Of a DNA stretch of 64,000 nucleotides, positions 18,247 through 27,067 are shown one piece after another. This DNA comes from Micromonospora sp. HK10 (GTDB taxonomy: Bacteria > Actinomycetota > Actinomycetes > Mycobacteriales > Micromonosporaceae). Position numbers and translations under genes: made by a program. Location: NCBI RefSeq assembly GCF_000982955.1, contig NZ_KQ058825.1, forward strand, positions 1-64,000, given 5' to 3'. The notes beneath the pieces were generated by a model. That model worked only from the letters and a program-made list of their open reading frames with translations. It was not told the origin of the DNA and searched no databases. The first letter of the stretch is position 1; every line of letters begins with the position of its first letter.

Positions 18247-19665
18247 ATGACCTTGGGCACCGAGCGCACCACCCGGGGCGGGGGAGCGGCCCACCGGCTC
18301 TACAGCGTGGTCGTGTTCGTGCTGCTGGCCTCCCTGGACAACGTGGCGATCGGCCTGGTTCCCCCGCTGTACGGGCCGATCTCCGGCGCGCTCGGCGTGC
18401 CGCAGCGGCTGCTCGGGCTGGTCACCGCGGTGAGTTTCCTGGTCAGCGCGGTCGCCGCGGTCGGCTGGGCGTACGTGGGTGACCGGACCAACCGCAAGCC
18501 GCTGCTCATGGTGGGCACGCTGATCTGGGCGGCCGGCACCGGGGGCAGCGCGCTGGCCCAGCACTACCCGACGTTCCTCGCCGCGCAGCTGGTCGCGGCG
18601 GTCGGGCTGGGCGCGGTCGGCTCGGTCGGCTTCTCGGTGGTCACCGACCTGATCTCGCCGCGCCGCCGGGGCCTGGTGATGAGTTTCTGGGGGCTGTCGC
18701 AGGGGGTGGGCACGCTGGCCGGCACGCTGGCCGGCGGCCTCCTCGGCGCGGTCGACTGGCGGCGCCCGTTCCTGGTGCTCACCGTGGTCGGGCTGGCCGC
18801 CACCGTGGCGTACCTGTTCACCTACGACATCCGGCGCGGGCAGAGCGAGCCGGAGCTGGCCGCGGCGCTCGACGCGGGCGGCGAGTACGACTACCGGATC
18901 AGCCGCGCCGACCTGCCCCGGATCCTGGCCCGGCGGACCAACCGCTGGCTGATCCTGCAGGGGCTGACCGCGCAGGCCGCGTTCGGTTCGCTGGTCTGGC
19001 TGCCGGTGCTGTTCAGCCAGCGGGCCGAGGCGCAGGGCTACTCGGCGGCCACCGCCGTGGTGGTCGGCAGCGTCTTCGCCACCCTGTTCCAGCTCGGCGG
19101 GGTGCTGTCGATCGTGGGTGGGCTGGCCGGCGACGCGCTGCAACGGCGTACCCCGAGCGGGCGGGCCCTGGTCGCGGCCGTGGGCATCCTCGCGGCCGTA
19201 CCGTTCTACCTGGTCCTGTTCTTCGTGCCGATCCGGATCGACGTGCCGGACGGCGGCAGCTCCGGCGCGGTGATCGGCGCGGTGCTGCGCAGCGTGGTAA
19301 CCGAGCCGACGGTCGGGCTGAGCCTGCTCGCGGCCGTGCTCGCCCTCGCGTTGACGTCGGCCAACTCGCCGAACTGGTTCGCGCTGATCGCGGACGTCAA
19401 CCCGCCGGAGCACCGGGGCACCGTCTACAGCCTCGGCAACCTGGTCAACGGGGTGGGCCGGGCGGCCGGCAACGGGCTGGTCGGGGTGGCCTTCGCCGGG
19501 CTGCGGGCGGCCTTCCCGCCGCCGCTGAACTACGCCGTCGGGCTGGCCGCGTTCCAGCTCTTCTTCATCCCCACCGGCGTCATGTACTGGCGGGCCGCGC
19601 GCACCTCGCCGGGGGACATCGAGGCCGTCCACGACCTGCTGCACGCCCGCGCCGACCGCCTGTGA
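18247..19665 (+). CDS. MFS transporter
   Basis: A 472-residue major facilitator with about 12 hydrophobic segments. The A-like loop motif (YVGDRTNRKPLL) follows the second helix, and a long loop separates the two halves around residues 200-220. It resembles the spinster-type branch of the superfamily. The substrate cannot be told; a sugar or metabolite exporter is possible given the xylose neighbours, but a terminator separates it from xylAB. ATG 18247 is chosen; GTG 18238 is in frame. Confidence 0.85.
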   Translation: MTLGTERTTRGGGAAHRLYSVVVFVLLASLDNVAIGLVPPLYGPISGALGVPQRLLGLVTAVSFLVSAVAAVGWAYVGDRTNRKPLLMVGTLIWAAGTGGSALAQHYPTFLAAQLVAAVGLGAVGSVGFSVVTDLISPRRRGLVMSFWGLSQGVGTLAGTLAGGLLGAVDWRRPFLVLTVVGLAATVAYLFTYDIRRGQSEPELAAALDAGGEYDYRISRADLPRILARRTNRWLILQGLTAQAAFGSLVWLPVLFSQRAEAQGYSAATAVVVGSVFATLFQLGGVLSIVGGLAGDALQRRTPSGRALVAAVGILAAVPFYLVLFFVPIRIDVPDGGSSGAVIGAVLRSVVTEPTVGLSLLAAVLALALTSANSPNWFALIADVNPPEHRGTVYSLGNLVNGVGRAAGNGLVGVAFAGLRAAFPPPLNYAVGLAAFQLFFIPTGVMYWRAARTSPGDIEAVHDLLHARADRL

Positions 19666-19674
19666 GCACGGGAT

Positions 19675-19708
19675 CCCCGGTCCACGTCACGCGGCGCGGA
19701 CCGGGGAC
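19675..19708. terminator. Bidirectional hairpin terminator between convergent genes
   Basis: A perfect 10 bp stem, TCCCCGGTCC pairing with GGACCGGGGA, has a 14-base loop and sits between the MFS gene and the convergent glucosidase gene, serving either transcript. Confidence 0.65.
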
Positions 19709-19720
19709 CCGCCGCACACC

Positions 19721-21364
19721 TCAGCCGCGGTACCACACGGTGACGTCGGTGCCGACGGCGTCGCCGTCCAGCGGGGCGCTGGCGGCCAGCACCTCGGCGC
19801 CGGCCGGCAGCGGCACCGGCGCCGCGCCGAAGTTGGTCAGCACGGTGAGCCCCCGGTTGGTGAAGGTGAGCACCTCGTCGCCGGAGGAGAGCCAGCGCAG
19901 CGGCCCGCGCCCGAGGCCGTGCTCGCGCCGCAGCCGCAGCGCCGTCCGGTACAGCTCGTAGGTCGAGCCGGGCACGCCCTGCTGCCGGTCGAGCGCGTAC
20001 TCGGCCCAGCTCGGGGGCTGGGGGAGCCAGCTCGCGTCGGTCGGTCCGAAACCGTACGACGGCGCGTCGGCCTCCCACGGGATCGGCACCCGGCAGCCGT
20101 CCCGGCCGCGCTGGGTGTGCAGGCTGCGCTCCCAGGTCGGGTCCTGCCGGGCCTCGTCGGGGAGCGTGGTGTGCTCCGGCAGCCCCAGCTCCTCACCCTG
20201 GTAGAGGTAGGCCGAGCCGGGCAGGGCCAGCATCAGCAGGCTGGCCGCCCGGGCCCGGCGCAGGCCGAGCGCGGCGTCCGGCTGCGGGTCGCCGATGCCG
20301 ATGCCGTTCGGCCGGCCACCGCTGACCGGCAGGCCGAGCCGGGACGCGTGCCGGACCACGTCGTGGTTGGAGAGCACCCAGGTGGTCGGCGCGCCGACCG
20401 AGTCGGTGGCCTCCAGCGAGCGGGTGATCACCGCGTACTGGGCCGGGGCGGTCCAGGAGGCGAGCAGGTACTCGAAGTTGAACGCCTGGTGCATCTCGTC
20501 GGGGCGGACGTAGCGGGCCAGCCGCTCGGCCGGTTCGACCCAGGCCTCGGCGACCAGGACCCGCTCGCCGGCGTAGCCGTCGAGCAGCCGGCGCCACTCC
20601 CGGTAGATCTCGTGCACGCCGTCCTGGTCCCACATCGGCGGGCGGGGCTGGTCGACCTCCTGGCCGGAGAGGATCTCCTGCGGCTCCTGCCAGTCGGCCA
20701 GGTCGGCCTGCTTGATCAGGCCGTGCGCCACGTCCACCCGGAAGCCGTCCACCCCGCGGTCCAGCCAGAACCGGAGGATGTCCAGGAACTCGGCGCGCAC
20801 CTCCGGGTTGTCCCAGTTCAGGTCCGGCTGGCCGGAGTCGAACAGGTGCAGGTACCACTGCCCGTCCGGCAGCCGGGTCCAGGCCGGGCCGCCGAAGACG
20901 CTCTGCCAGTCGTTGGGCGGCTGCGCGCCCTGCGGGCCCCGGCCGTCCCGGAACACGTACCGCTGCCGCTCGGCGCTGCCGGGGGCGGCGGCGAGCGCGG
21001 CCTCGAACCAGCGGTGCCGGGACGAGGTGTGGTTGGGCACCAGGTCGACGATGACCCGCAGCCCGCGCGCCTTCGCCTCGGCGATCATCTTGTCGGCGTC
21101 GGCCAGGGTGCCGAAGAGCGGGTCGACGTCCCGGTAGTCGGCCACGTCGTACCCGGCGTCGGCCTGCGGTGACGGGTAGAACGGTGACAGCCACACCGCG
21201 TCGACGCCCAGCTCGGCGAGGTGACCGAGGCGGGCCGTGATGCCGGGGAGGTCACCGATGCCGTCGCCGTCGGAGTCGGCGAACGAACGCGGGTAGATCT
21301 GGTAGATGACGGCCTCGGTCCACCAGCCGGTGGCCGGTTCCTGTTGCCTCGCGTCGGTGTTCAG
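19721..21364 (-). CDS. GH13 alpha-glucosidase, probable CTG start
   Basis: A glycoside hydrolase family 13 enzyme (oligo-1,6-glucosidase/alpha-glucosidase type), about 547 residues. The family N-terminus WWTEAVIYQIYPRSFADSDG is readable upstream of the first GTG, so the true start is further up. The only plausible codon is CTG at 21364, 7 bases after AGGGAG. Catalytic landmarks are GFRVDVAHGL (nucleophile Asp), LVAEAWVEP (acid/base Glu) and LSNHDVVRH. It is the last gene of the sugar ABC operon and would split alpha-glucosides after uptake in the cytoplasm. Confidence 0.92.
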   Translation of the reverse strand: MNTDARQQEPATGWWTEAVIYQIYPRSFADSDGDGIGDLPGITARLGHLAELGVDAVWLSPFYPSPQADAGYDVADYRDVDPLFGTLADADKMIAEAKARGLRVIVDLVPNHTSSRHRWFEAALAAAPGSAERQRYVFRDGRGPQGAQPPNDWQSVFGGPAWTRLPDGQWYLHLFDSGQPDLNWDNPEVRAEFLDILRFWLDRGVDGFRVDVAHGLIKQADLADWQEPQEILSGQEVDQPRPPMWDQDGVHEIYREWRRLLDGYAGERVLVAEAWVEPAERLARYVRPDEMHQAFNFEYLLASWTAPAQYAVITRSLEATDSVGAPTTWVLSNHDVVRHASRLGLPVSGGRPNGIGIGDPQPDAALGLRRARAASLLMLALPGSAYLYQGEELGLPEHTTLPDEARQDPTWERSLHTQRGRDGCRVPIPWEADAPSYGFGPTDASWLPQPPSWAEYALDRQQGVPGSTYELYRTALRLRREHGLGRGPLRWLSSGDEVLTFTNRGLTVLTNFGAAPVPLPAGAEVLAASAPLDGDAVGTDVTVWYRG

Positions 21365-21432
21365 AGCGTTCTCCCTGTGTCGTGCGGTGACCGTTCGGTC
21401 GTTTTCGGCCGCCGCGCGGGCGGCCGGATCCT

Positions 21433-22506
21433 TCAGTGTGCCCGGGGCGGCGCGGTCGATTCGCGCACCACCAGCCGGGTGGGCAGGATCACCGGTGGCG
21501 TCGGCGGGTCGTCGGGGGCCGCGGCGCCGCGCGGCGCGGGCACCAGCCCCGGGTACGGCTCGGCGGCGCCGACGCCGAGCGGATCGAGCAGGATCCGGGC
21601 GGCGAGCAGCCCCTGCTCGGCCGCCGGCTGGGCGATGGTGGTCAGCCCGAGCGCCGCCGCCACGTCGTGGTCGTCGACGCCGATCACGCTGACGTCCTGC
21701 GGCACCCGCAGCCCGGCGTCGCGCAACGCGGTCATCGCGCCCATCGCCATCTCGTCGCAGGCGGCGAAGATCGCGGTCGGCGGCTCGCCCCGGGCCAGCA
21801 GTTCGGCGGTGGCCCGGCTGCCGCCGTCGATGGTGAACTGCGACTCGACGTCGAGGGTCGGGTCGGGCCGGATGCCGGCGGCGCGCAGCTCCGCCTGGTA
21901 GCCCCGCCGGCGGTCCAGGTGGGTGGTGAAGGCCAGCTCGTCGTCCGGGTCGCCGGAGATGTGCGCGATCCGGGTGTGGCCGAGGTCGAGCAGGTGCCGG
22001 GTGGCGGTCCGGGCGGCCGCCACGTCGTCGATGCGGACGCAGGGCCAGCCGGGCACCCCGCTGCCGGAGCTGACGGTCACCCCCGGCAGCTCCAGCTTGG
22101 TGAGCGCGGTCACGTCGGCGGGGCGCAGCGGGGTGGCCACCAGCACGATGGCGTCGACCCGCTTGTGCAGGCTGGCGGTGCGCAGCACCCGGCGCCGGGT
22201 CTGCTCCCGGCCGCCCAGGTTGTAGAGCAGCAGGTCGTAGCCGTTCTCGTGGAGGTGGGCCTCGACCGCCTCCACCACGGTGGCGAAGAACCAGCGGGTG
22301 ATCCGGGGCACCACCACGGCGACGGTGCCGGTCTTCCCCCCGGCCAGCCGGGAGGCGCTCGGCGAGACCGCGTACTGGAGCTGCTCGGCCGCGGCCAGCA
22401 CCCGGTGCCGGGTGGCCGCCGAGACCGTCGGGAGGCCCCGGAGCGCCCGGGAGACCGTGGCCGTGGAGACCCCGGCCAGCCGGGCGACGTCGTCAATCTT
22501 GGTCAT
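21433..22506 (-). CDS. LacI-family regulator of the alpha-glucoside operon
   Basis: A 357-residue LacI/GalR repressor. The N-terminal HTH is MTKIDDVARLAGVSTATVSR with the hinge following, and residues 60-340 form the periplasmic-binding-like effector domain (VAVVVPRITRWFFATVVEA, HISGDPDD, AIFAACDEMAMGAM). It sits between the permease genes and the glucosidase gene in one operon, which suggests autoregulation. Its likely operator is the AAGCGCTT-centred palindrome at 26057-26072. Confidence 0.93.
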   Translation of the reverse strand: MTKIDDVARLAGVSTATVSRALRGLPTVSAATRHRVLAAAEQLQYAVSPSASRLAGGKTGTVAVVVPRITRWFFATVVEAVEAHLHENGYDLLLYNLGGREQTRRRVLRTASLHKRVDAIVLVATPLRPADVTALTKLELPGVTVSSGSGVPGWPCVRIDDVAAARTATRHLLDLGHTRIAHISGDPDDELAFTTHLDRRRGYQAELRAAGIRPDPTLDVESQFTIDGGSRATAELLARGEPPTAIFAACDEMAMGAMTALRDAGLRVPQDVSVIGVDDHDVAAALGLTTIAQPAAEQGLLAARILLDPLGVGAAEPYPGLVPAPRGAAAPDDPPTPPVILPTRLVVRESTAPPRAH

Positions 22507-22527
22507 CGGTGTTCCCGCCTCCGGCCC

Positions 22528-22563
22528 GCGACCGCCGCCGCCGGAGGCCGGCGGCGGCGTCGC
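22528..22563 (-). terminator. Intercistronic hairpin between permease and lacI-type gene
   Basis: A GC-rich stem of about 16 bp (GCGACCGCCGCCGCCGG with its near-perfect complement, one bulge) lies in the 60 bp between the second permease gene and the regulator gene. It probably lowers read-through into the regulator and glucosidase genes or protects the upstream mRNA. Confidence 0.55.
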
Positions 22564-22566
22564 GGA

Positions 22567-23526
22567 TCAACCCTTGACGCTGCCGGCGAGCAGACCTCGC
22601 ACGAAGAAGCGCTGGAGGGACAGGAACACGATCAGCGGTACGACGATCGACACGAACGCGCCGGCGGTCAGCCGCTGCCACTCGTTGCCCCGGGTGCCGG
22701 CCAGCTCCGCCAGCCGCACGGTGAGCGGGGCGGTCTCGTTGCCGCCGCCCGCGAAGATGAGCGCGACCAGCAGGTCGTTCCAGACCCAGAGGAACTGGAA
22801 GATGCCGAACGCCGCCAGCGCGGGCGTGATCAGCGGCAGCACGATGGTGCGGAAGATCTTCGGGTGGGTGGCCCCGTCGACCCGGGCCGCCTCCATCAGG
22901 TCGCCGGGCAGCTGCGAGATGAAGTTGTGCAGCAGGAACACGGCGAACGGCAGCGCGAAGCAGGTGTGCGCGAACCACACCTGGGCGAACTTCTGCTCGT
23001 CGACCAGGTCCCAGGCCGGGAGGATCTGCACGCCGGCGACGGTGACGCCGGTGGAGAAGAACCGCAGCAGCGGCACCAGGGCCATCTGCAGCGGCACGAT
23101 CTGCAGCGCGAAGATCCCGATGTAGACCCAGTCCCGCCCCTTGAAGTTCATCCACGCCAGCGCGTACGCCGCGAGCGACGCGAACGCGAGCGGGAAGAGC
23201 ACCGAGGGGATGGTGATCGCCAGCGAGTTGATGAAGTAGCTGGCCAGCTGACCGGACGAGCCGGTGCTGAACAGCACCTCCTGGTAGTTCTCCAGGGTGA
23301 CCTGCGGGTTGCTGAAGAACGTCCACCACCCGGTGGTCTTGATCTCGTTCTCCGGCCGGAGCGAGGAGATGAACAGGCCGAAGGTCGGGATCGTCCAGAG
23401 CACCGCGATGACGATCGACACGAGCGTGGCGGTGCGGCTGTTCAGGCGCTTGCGGACCCGGCCGGCCCGGGTGACCGGTTCGGTGGCCTGGGCGCCGACT
23501 CCGACGGTGGGCGTGGCGGTGGTCAT
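22567..23526 (-). CDS. Sugar ABC transporter permease (MalG-like)
   Basis: A 319-residue permease with six predicted membrane helices. After a cytoplasmic N-terminus the first helix is TLVSIVIAVLWTIPTFGLFI near 35-55. The EAA loop reads EAARVDGATHPKIFRTIVLP and contacts the ATPase. It starts one base after the stop codon of the partner permease gene, so the two are coupled. No ATPase gene is present, so the complex must use an MsiK-like ATPase encoded elsewhere, as usual in actinomycetes. Confidence 0.94.
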   Translation of the reverse strand: MTTATPTVGVGAQATEPVTRAGRVRKRLNSRTATLVSIVIAVLWTIPTFGLFISSLRPENEIKTTGWWTFFSNPQVTLENYQEVLFSTGSSGQLASYFINSLAITIPSVLFPLAFASLAAYALAWMNFKGRDWVYIGIFALQIVPLQMALVPLLRFFSTGVTVAGVQILPAWDLVDEQKFAQVWFAHTCFALPFAVFLLHNFISQLPGDLMEAARVDGATHPKIFRTIVLPLITPALAAFGIFQFLWVWNDLLVALIFAGGGNETAPLTVRLAELAGTRGNEWQRLTAGAFVSIVVPLIVFLSLQRFFVRGLLAGSVKG

Positions 23527-23527
23527 C

Positions 23528-24577
23528 TCAGCCCTCCCGCTGCTTGCGCAGGTTGCGGATCTGGTAGATCACGATCGGGATCACCAGGACGAACAGGAAC
23601 ACCGCCAGGGCCGAGCCCTGCCCGTTCTCCTGGTAGCGGAACGCCTGGTTGTACATCTCGGTCGCGATGACGTTCGTGTCGTAGTTGCCGTTGGTGGCGG
23701 TCCGGACGATGTCGAAGACCTTGAGCGTGGCGATGGAGAGCGTGACCACCACGACGACCAGCGCCGGCCGGATGCTCGGCATGGTGATCTGCCAGAACAT
23801 CTGCCACGGGCTGACCCCGTCCAGGCGGGCCGCCTCGACGATGTCGGCCGGGATGGCCTTGATCGCGGCGGAGAGCACCACCATCGCGAAACCGGCCTGG
23901 ATCCAGACCATGATCACAATGAGCAGGAACGTGTTGAGCGGCGATTCGAGCAGCCACTGCTTCGGTTCGCCGCCGAGACTCACCACGATCTGGTTGAGCA
24001 GGCCGATCTGGTCGCCCTCGCCCCGGTAGGCGTAGACGAACCGCCAGATGATGGAGGCGCCGACGAACGAGATCGCCATCGGCAGGAAGATCAGGGACTT
24101 GGCGACCGCCTCGAACCGGGCCTTGTCCACCAGGACCGCGTAGATCAGGCCGAACCCGGTGGCCACCAGCGGCACCAGGATCACCCAGATCAGCGTGTTG
24201 ATCAGGACCCGGACGATCGAGTCCTCGGAGAACATCCATTCGTAGTTCTGCAGGCCCACCCAGTTGGTGCTGCTGGAATCCATGAAGGAGAGCAGCGTGG
24301 TGCGGATGGCCGGGACCACCAGCCCGATGGCCAGCAACAGCAGCGTCGGCAGCAGGAAGAAGAACGCGAACGCGCCCTCGCGCTGCTTGCGCCGGCGGGG
24401 CAGGGCCACGCCGCCGCCCACCGAGGCGGCGACCAGCTGTGCCTCCCGGCGCCGGGCGAACCAGCTCGGCACCACGTCGAGGAGCAGGAGCAGTCCGCCC
24501 ACCACCGCGACGAAAGCGATCAGCCCGTACATCAGCATGAGGAACTTCGGCTGTTCCGCCGCGAAGTCGAACTCCAT
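23528..24577 (-). CDS. Sugar ABC transporter permease (MalF-like)
   Basis: A 349-residue permease. The ATG at 24577 has an AAGGAGGG site upstream. An extra N-terminal helix (FLMLMYGLIAFVAVVGGLLL) and a charged loop precede the usual six-helix core. The EAA loop is VEAARLDGVSPWQMFWQIT. It pairs with the following MalG-like permease and the preceding lipoprotein to import an oligosaccharide, probably an alpha-glucoside judging from the glucosidase in the operon. Confidence 0.94.
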   Translation of the reverse strand: MEFDFAAEQPKFLMLMYGLIAFVAVVGGLLLLLDVVPSWFARRREAQLVAASVGGGVALPRRRKQREGAFAFFFLLPTLLLLAIGLVVPAIRTTLLSFMDSSSTNWVGLQNYEWMFSEDSIVRVLINTLIWVILVPLVATGFGLIYAVLVDKARFEAVAKSLIFLPMAISFVGASIIWRFVYAYRGEGDQIGLLNQIVVSLGGEPKQWLLESPLNTFLLIVIMVWIQAGFAMVVLSAAIKAIPADIVEAARLDGVSPWQMFWQITMPSIRPALVVVVVTLSIATLKVFDIVRTATNGNYDTNVIATEMYNQAFRYQENGQGSALAVFLFVLVIPIVIYQIRNLRKQREG

Positions 24578-24606
24578 CAACCCTCCTTCAAGGGTTCGGT
24601 TGTGAG

Positions 24607-24641
24607 AGGTGGCCCGGTCCGCGTCGCGGACCGGGCCACCT
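24607..24641 (-). terminator. Strong intercistronic hairpin after the binding-protein gene
   Basis: A perfect 16 bp stem, AGGTGGCCCGGTCCGC with its complement, has a 3-base loop and sits between the lipoprotein gene and the first permease gene. As in other maltose-type operons, such a hairpin probably gives more binding protein than permease by partial termination or mRNA protection. Confidence 0.65.
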
Positions 24642-24648
24642 GCTCAGA

Positions 24649-25989
24649 TCACTTCCAGCTGCCCTCGATGCCGTTCAGGACGGAGTTGGTGTCCTTGCCG
24701 TTGATCCAGGCCACCATGCCCTTCCAGAAGGTGCCGGCGCCGACCGCGGCCGGCATCAGGTCCGAGCCGTCGAAGCGGAAGACCGTCTTCTCGTCCTGGA
24801 GGATGCCCACGGAGAGCTTGTCCACCGGGTTCGGGACGTTGTTCAGGTCCAGCTTCTTGTTCGCGGACACCCAGTCACCGATCTTGGCGCGGCTGTTGGC
24901 GTACTCGCCGGAGGCCAGGTAGGTCTGCACCGCCTGGACCTCGGGCCGGTCGTTGAACGCCCCGACGAACTCGCCGCCGCCCAGCACCGGCTTGCCCTTG
25001 GCCGGGTCGATGGCCGGGAAGTAGAACGCGAAGACGTCGCCGTCCTCGGCCACCTTGGTGCCCTGCGGCCACTGGTTGGCGTAGAAGGACGCCTGCCGGT
25101 GCAGCGCGCACTTGCCGGTGGTGATCGGCGTGCCGCCCTCCTGGAACGCGGTGGTGGCGATGCTCTTCACGCCGCCGAAGCCACCGTTGACGTACTTCTC
25201 GTTCTTCAGGATGCTGCCGGCCCGGTTGACCGCGTCAACGACCTTCGGGTCGTTGAACGGGATCTGGTGGGTGGTCCACTGGTCGTAGACCTCGGGACCG
25301 GCGGTGCGCAGCAGCACGTCCTCGATCCAGTCGGTGGCCGGCCAGCCGGTGGCGTCACCGGACTCGATGCCGGCGCACCACGGCTTGGTGCCGCTGGCCG
25401 CGATCTGGTCGGAGAGCTTGATCATGTCGTCCCACGTGGTGGGGACGGTCCAGCCCTTCTCCTTGAAGGTCTTCGGCGAGTACCACACGAAGGACTTCAC
25501 GTTGGAGCCGAGCGGGGCGCCGTAGAGCTGGCCGTTGACGGTGCTGTACTTCAGCCAGTCGGGGGAGTAGTTCTGCTCCGCCATGGCCTTGGTGTCGGCG
25601 CCGACCGGCTTGAGCTTGCCCGAGTCGACGAACCGCTTCAGCAGGCCCGGCTGCGGGATGAAGGCGAGGTCGGGCGCGTTGCCACCGTCGACCCGCACGG
25701 GGAGCTGCGCCTCGAACTCGGCGTTGCCCTCGTGGTCGATGTCGATGCCGGTGCAGTCCTCGAATTCCTTCCAGGACTGGTTGAGGCGGTCGGCCTCGAT
25801 GTCCCGGATCGACGAGTAGATGCTGACCTTCTTGCCGTCGTGGCCCTGGTACTTCTCGTATGCGGCGCACTCGGCGGAGCCCGCCTTGCTGCTCTTCTTG
25901 TCGTTGCCCGTGCCGCAGGCGGTGACGCCGAGCGCCAGGCCCAGCACGCCGGCGATCGCGAGAGCCTGGCGCGATCTGGCAAACGCCAT
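24649..25989 (-). CDS. Extracellular sugar-binding lipoprotein of ABC transporter
   Basis: A 446-residue solute-binding protein. The start is the ATG at 25989, with AAGGAGAT upstream. Residues 1-25 form a lipoprotein signal ending in the lipobox GVTAC (Cys25), followed by a polar linker. The body has the family 1 pattern: VSIYSSIRDIEADRLNQSW, NAPDLAFIPQPGLLKRFVDS and GKCALHRQASFYANQWP. It is the first gene of the operon binding protein-permease-permease-LacI-glucosidase and would capture an alpha-glucoside at the cell surface. Confidence 0.94.
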   Translation of the reverse strand: MAFARSRQALAIAGVLGLALGVTACGTGNDKKSSKAGSAECAAYEKYQGHDGKKVSIYSSIRDIEADRLNQSWKEFEDCTGIDIDHEGNAEFEAQLPVRVDGGNAPDLAFIPQPGLLKRFVDSGKLKPVGADTKAMAEQNYSPDWLKYSTVNGQLYGAPLGSNVKSFVWYSPKTFKEKGWTVPTTWDDMIKLSDQIAASGTKPWCAGIESGDATGWPATDWIEDVLLRTAGPEVYDQWTTHQIPFNDPKVVDAVNRAGSILKNEKYVNGGFGGVKSIATTAFQEGGTPITTGKCALHRQASFYANQWPQGTKVAEDGDVFAFYFPAIDPAKGKPVLGGGEFVGAFNDRPEVQAVQTYLASGEYANSRAKIGDWVSANKKLDLNNVPNPVDKLSVGILQDEKTVFRFDGSDLMPAAVGAGTFWKGMVAWINGKDTNSVLNGIEGSWK

Positions 25990-26006
25990 GCCGATCTCCT
26001 TCCTAG

Positions 26007-26038
26007 CCGGCGCGTGGAGGGAATCGAACCCGCGCCGG
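26007..26038 (-). promoter_or_regulatory. 5' UTR hairpin containing a tRNA T-loop-like sequence
   Basis: On the minus strand CCGGCGCG and CGCGCCGG form a perfect 8 bp stem around GGTTCGATTCCC, which matches the T-loop consensus of tRNAs. It ends 17 bases before the lipoprotein start, next to its ribosome site. It may be an mRNA structure or a decayed tRNA-like fragment; no complete cloverleaf could be drawn. Confidence 0.45.
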
Positions 26039-26056
26039 TCCGATGGTCGTCCCCAC

Positions 26057-26072
26057 ATGTAAGCGCTTGCAT
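26057..26072. promoter_or_regulatory. LacI-type operator upstream of the sugar ABC operon
   Basis: ATGTAAGCGCTTGCAT is a 16 bp palindrome apart from one symmetric mismatch pair, centred on AAGCGCTT, the usual core of actinobacterial LacI-family operators. It lies 67 bp upstream of the binding-protein start, fitting repression by the LacI-type protein encoded in the operon. Confidence 0.75.
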
Positions 26073-26250
26073 CCGCTCAGGTCCACCCCTTGGCGGACAC
26101 GGCCCGGTAACAATCCCGAAACCCGCCAACCGGCAGTGGACACGCTCCCATGCTCCGCACGTCCCAGCGCCGGCGGTCCCTTCCCATCGATGGAGGTTTC
26201 TGTCACCCTGTCCCTACCCAATCGAAAGAATTCGACATAGGAGGTAGTGG

Positions 26251-27030
26251 ATGCGCAAGCGGTGGTTCAGCCTCGCAACCGTGGGCGCGGTCCTCGCGGC
26301 CACCCTGGTGCCGGCGGCCCCGGCCATGGCGGCGCCGACCTTCAAGGTCCCCTTCCCGTGCAACCAGTCCTGGTCCGGGCAGACCCGGTCCGACCACAGC
26401 CCGGCGTACGCCGTCGACTTCAACCGCACCGACGACCTCGGCGACCCGGTGGTGGCCAGCGCCCCCGGCACCGTCGACCGGGTCACCGACCTCGGCGGCA
26501 CCAGCTACGGCAAGTACGTCCGGATCGACCACGGCAACGGCTACACCACCTACTACGCGCACCTGAGCAGCTTCAACGTCTCGGTCGGGCAGACCGTCGG
26601 CTACGGCCGGGTGATCGGGTACGTGGGCAGCACCGGCGGCTCCACCGGCCCGCACCTGCACTACGAGCAGCGGCTCAACGGCAGCGACATCCAGGTCCGG
26701 TTCAACGGGGCCCTGGCCCTCTACTGGGGCACCAAGACCTACACCAGCGACAACGGCTGCTCCGGTGCGAACACCGGCGCCGGCACCGTGAACACGACCT
26801 CCGGCGTGGCGCTGACCGTCCGCTCGGGCCCGGGCACCGGCTACAGCGCGGTCGGCACGGTGGCCGACGGCGCGAAGGTGACCATCTACTGCCAGACCAG
26901 CGGCACCTCGGTCAGCGGCACCTACGGCACCAGCACGATCTGGGACCGGATCGGCTCCGGCCGGTTCATCTCCGACGCCTACGTCTACACCGGCTACGAC
27001 GGCTACATCCCGGGCGTGCCCCGCTGCTGA
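26251..27030 (+). CDS. Secreted M23 peptidase with SH3-like domain
   Basis: A 259-residue secreted peptidase. The signal peptide is residues 1-27 (ends AMA). The M23 (LytM-type) domain has SDHSPAYAVDF with the first zinc His and Asp, then YTTYYAHLSS, and HLHYE with the last His. A C-terminal SH3b-like domain (ALTVRSGPGTGYSAVGTV) probably binds the wall. AGGAGGT lies upstream of the ATG. It is expected to cut peptidoglycan cross-bridges. Confidence 0.92.
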   Translation: MRKRWFSLATVGAVLAATLVPAAPAMAAPTFKVPFPCNQSWSGQTRSDHSPAYAVDFNRTDDLGDPVVASAPGTVDRVTDLGGTSYGKYVRIDHGNGYTTYYAHLSSFNVSVGQTVGYGRVIGYVGSTGGSTGPHLHYEQRLNGSDIQVRFNGALALYWGTKTYTSDNGCSGANTGAGTVNTTSGVALTVRSGPGTGYSAVGTVADGAKVTIYCQTSGTSVSGTYGTSTIWDRIGSGRFISDAYVYTGYDGYIPGVPRC

Positions 27031-27036
27031 CCCGGG

Positions 27037-27065
27037 CGGTGGGGCCCCGACCCGGGGCCCCACCG
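27037..27065. terminator. Bidirectional terminator hairpin between convergent genes
   Basis: A perfect 13 bp stem, CGGTGGGGCCCCG pairing with CGGGGCCCCACCG, has a 3-base loop and fills the gap between the M23 gene and the convergent tspO-like gene. Confidence 0.75.
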
Positions 27066-27067
27066 GC

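Noticed and set aside
26007..26085. Complete tRNA gene overlapping the sugar operon leader
   Set aside because: Only a T-arm-like piece is present; acceptor, D and anticodon stems cannot be formed.
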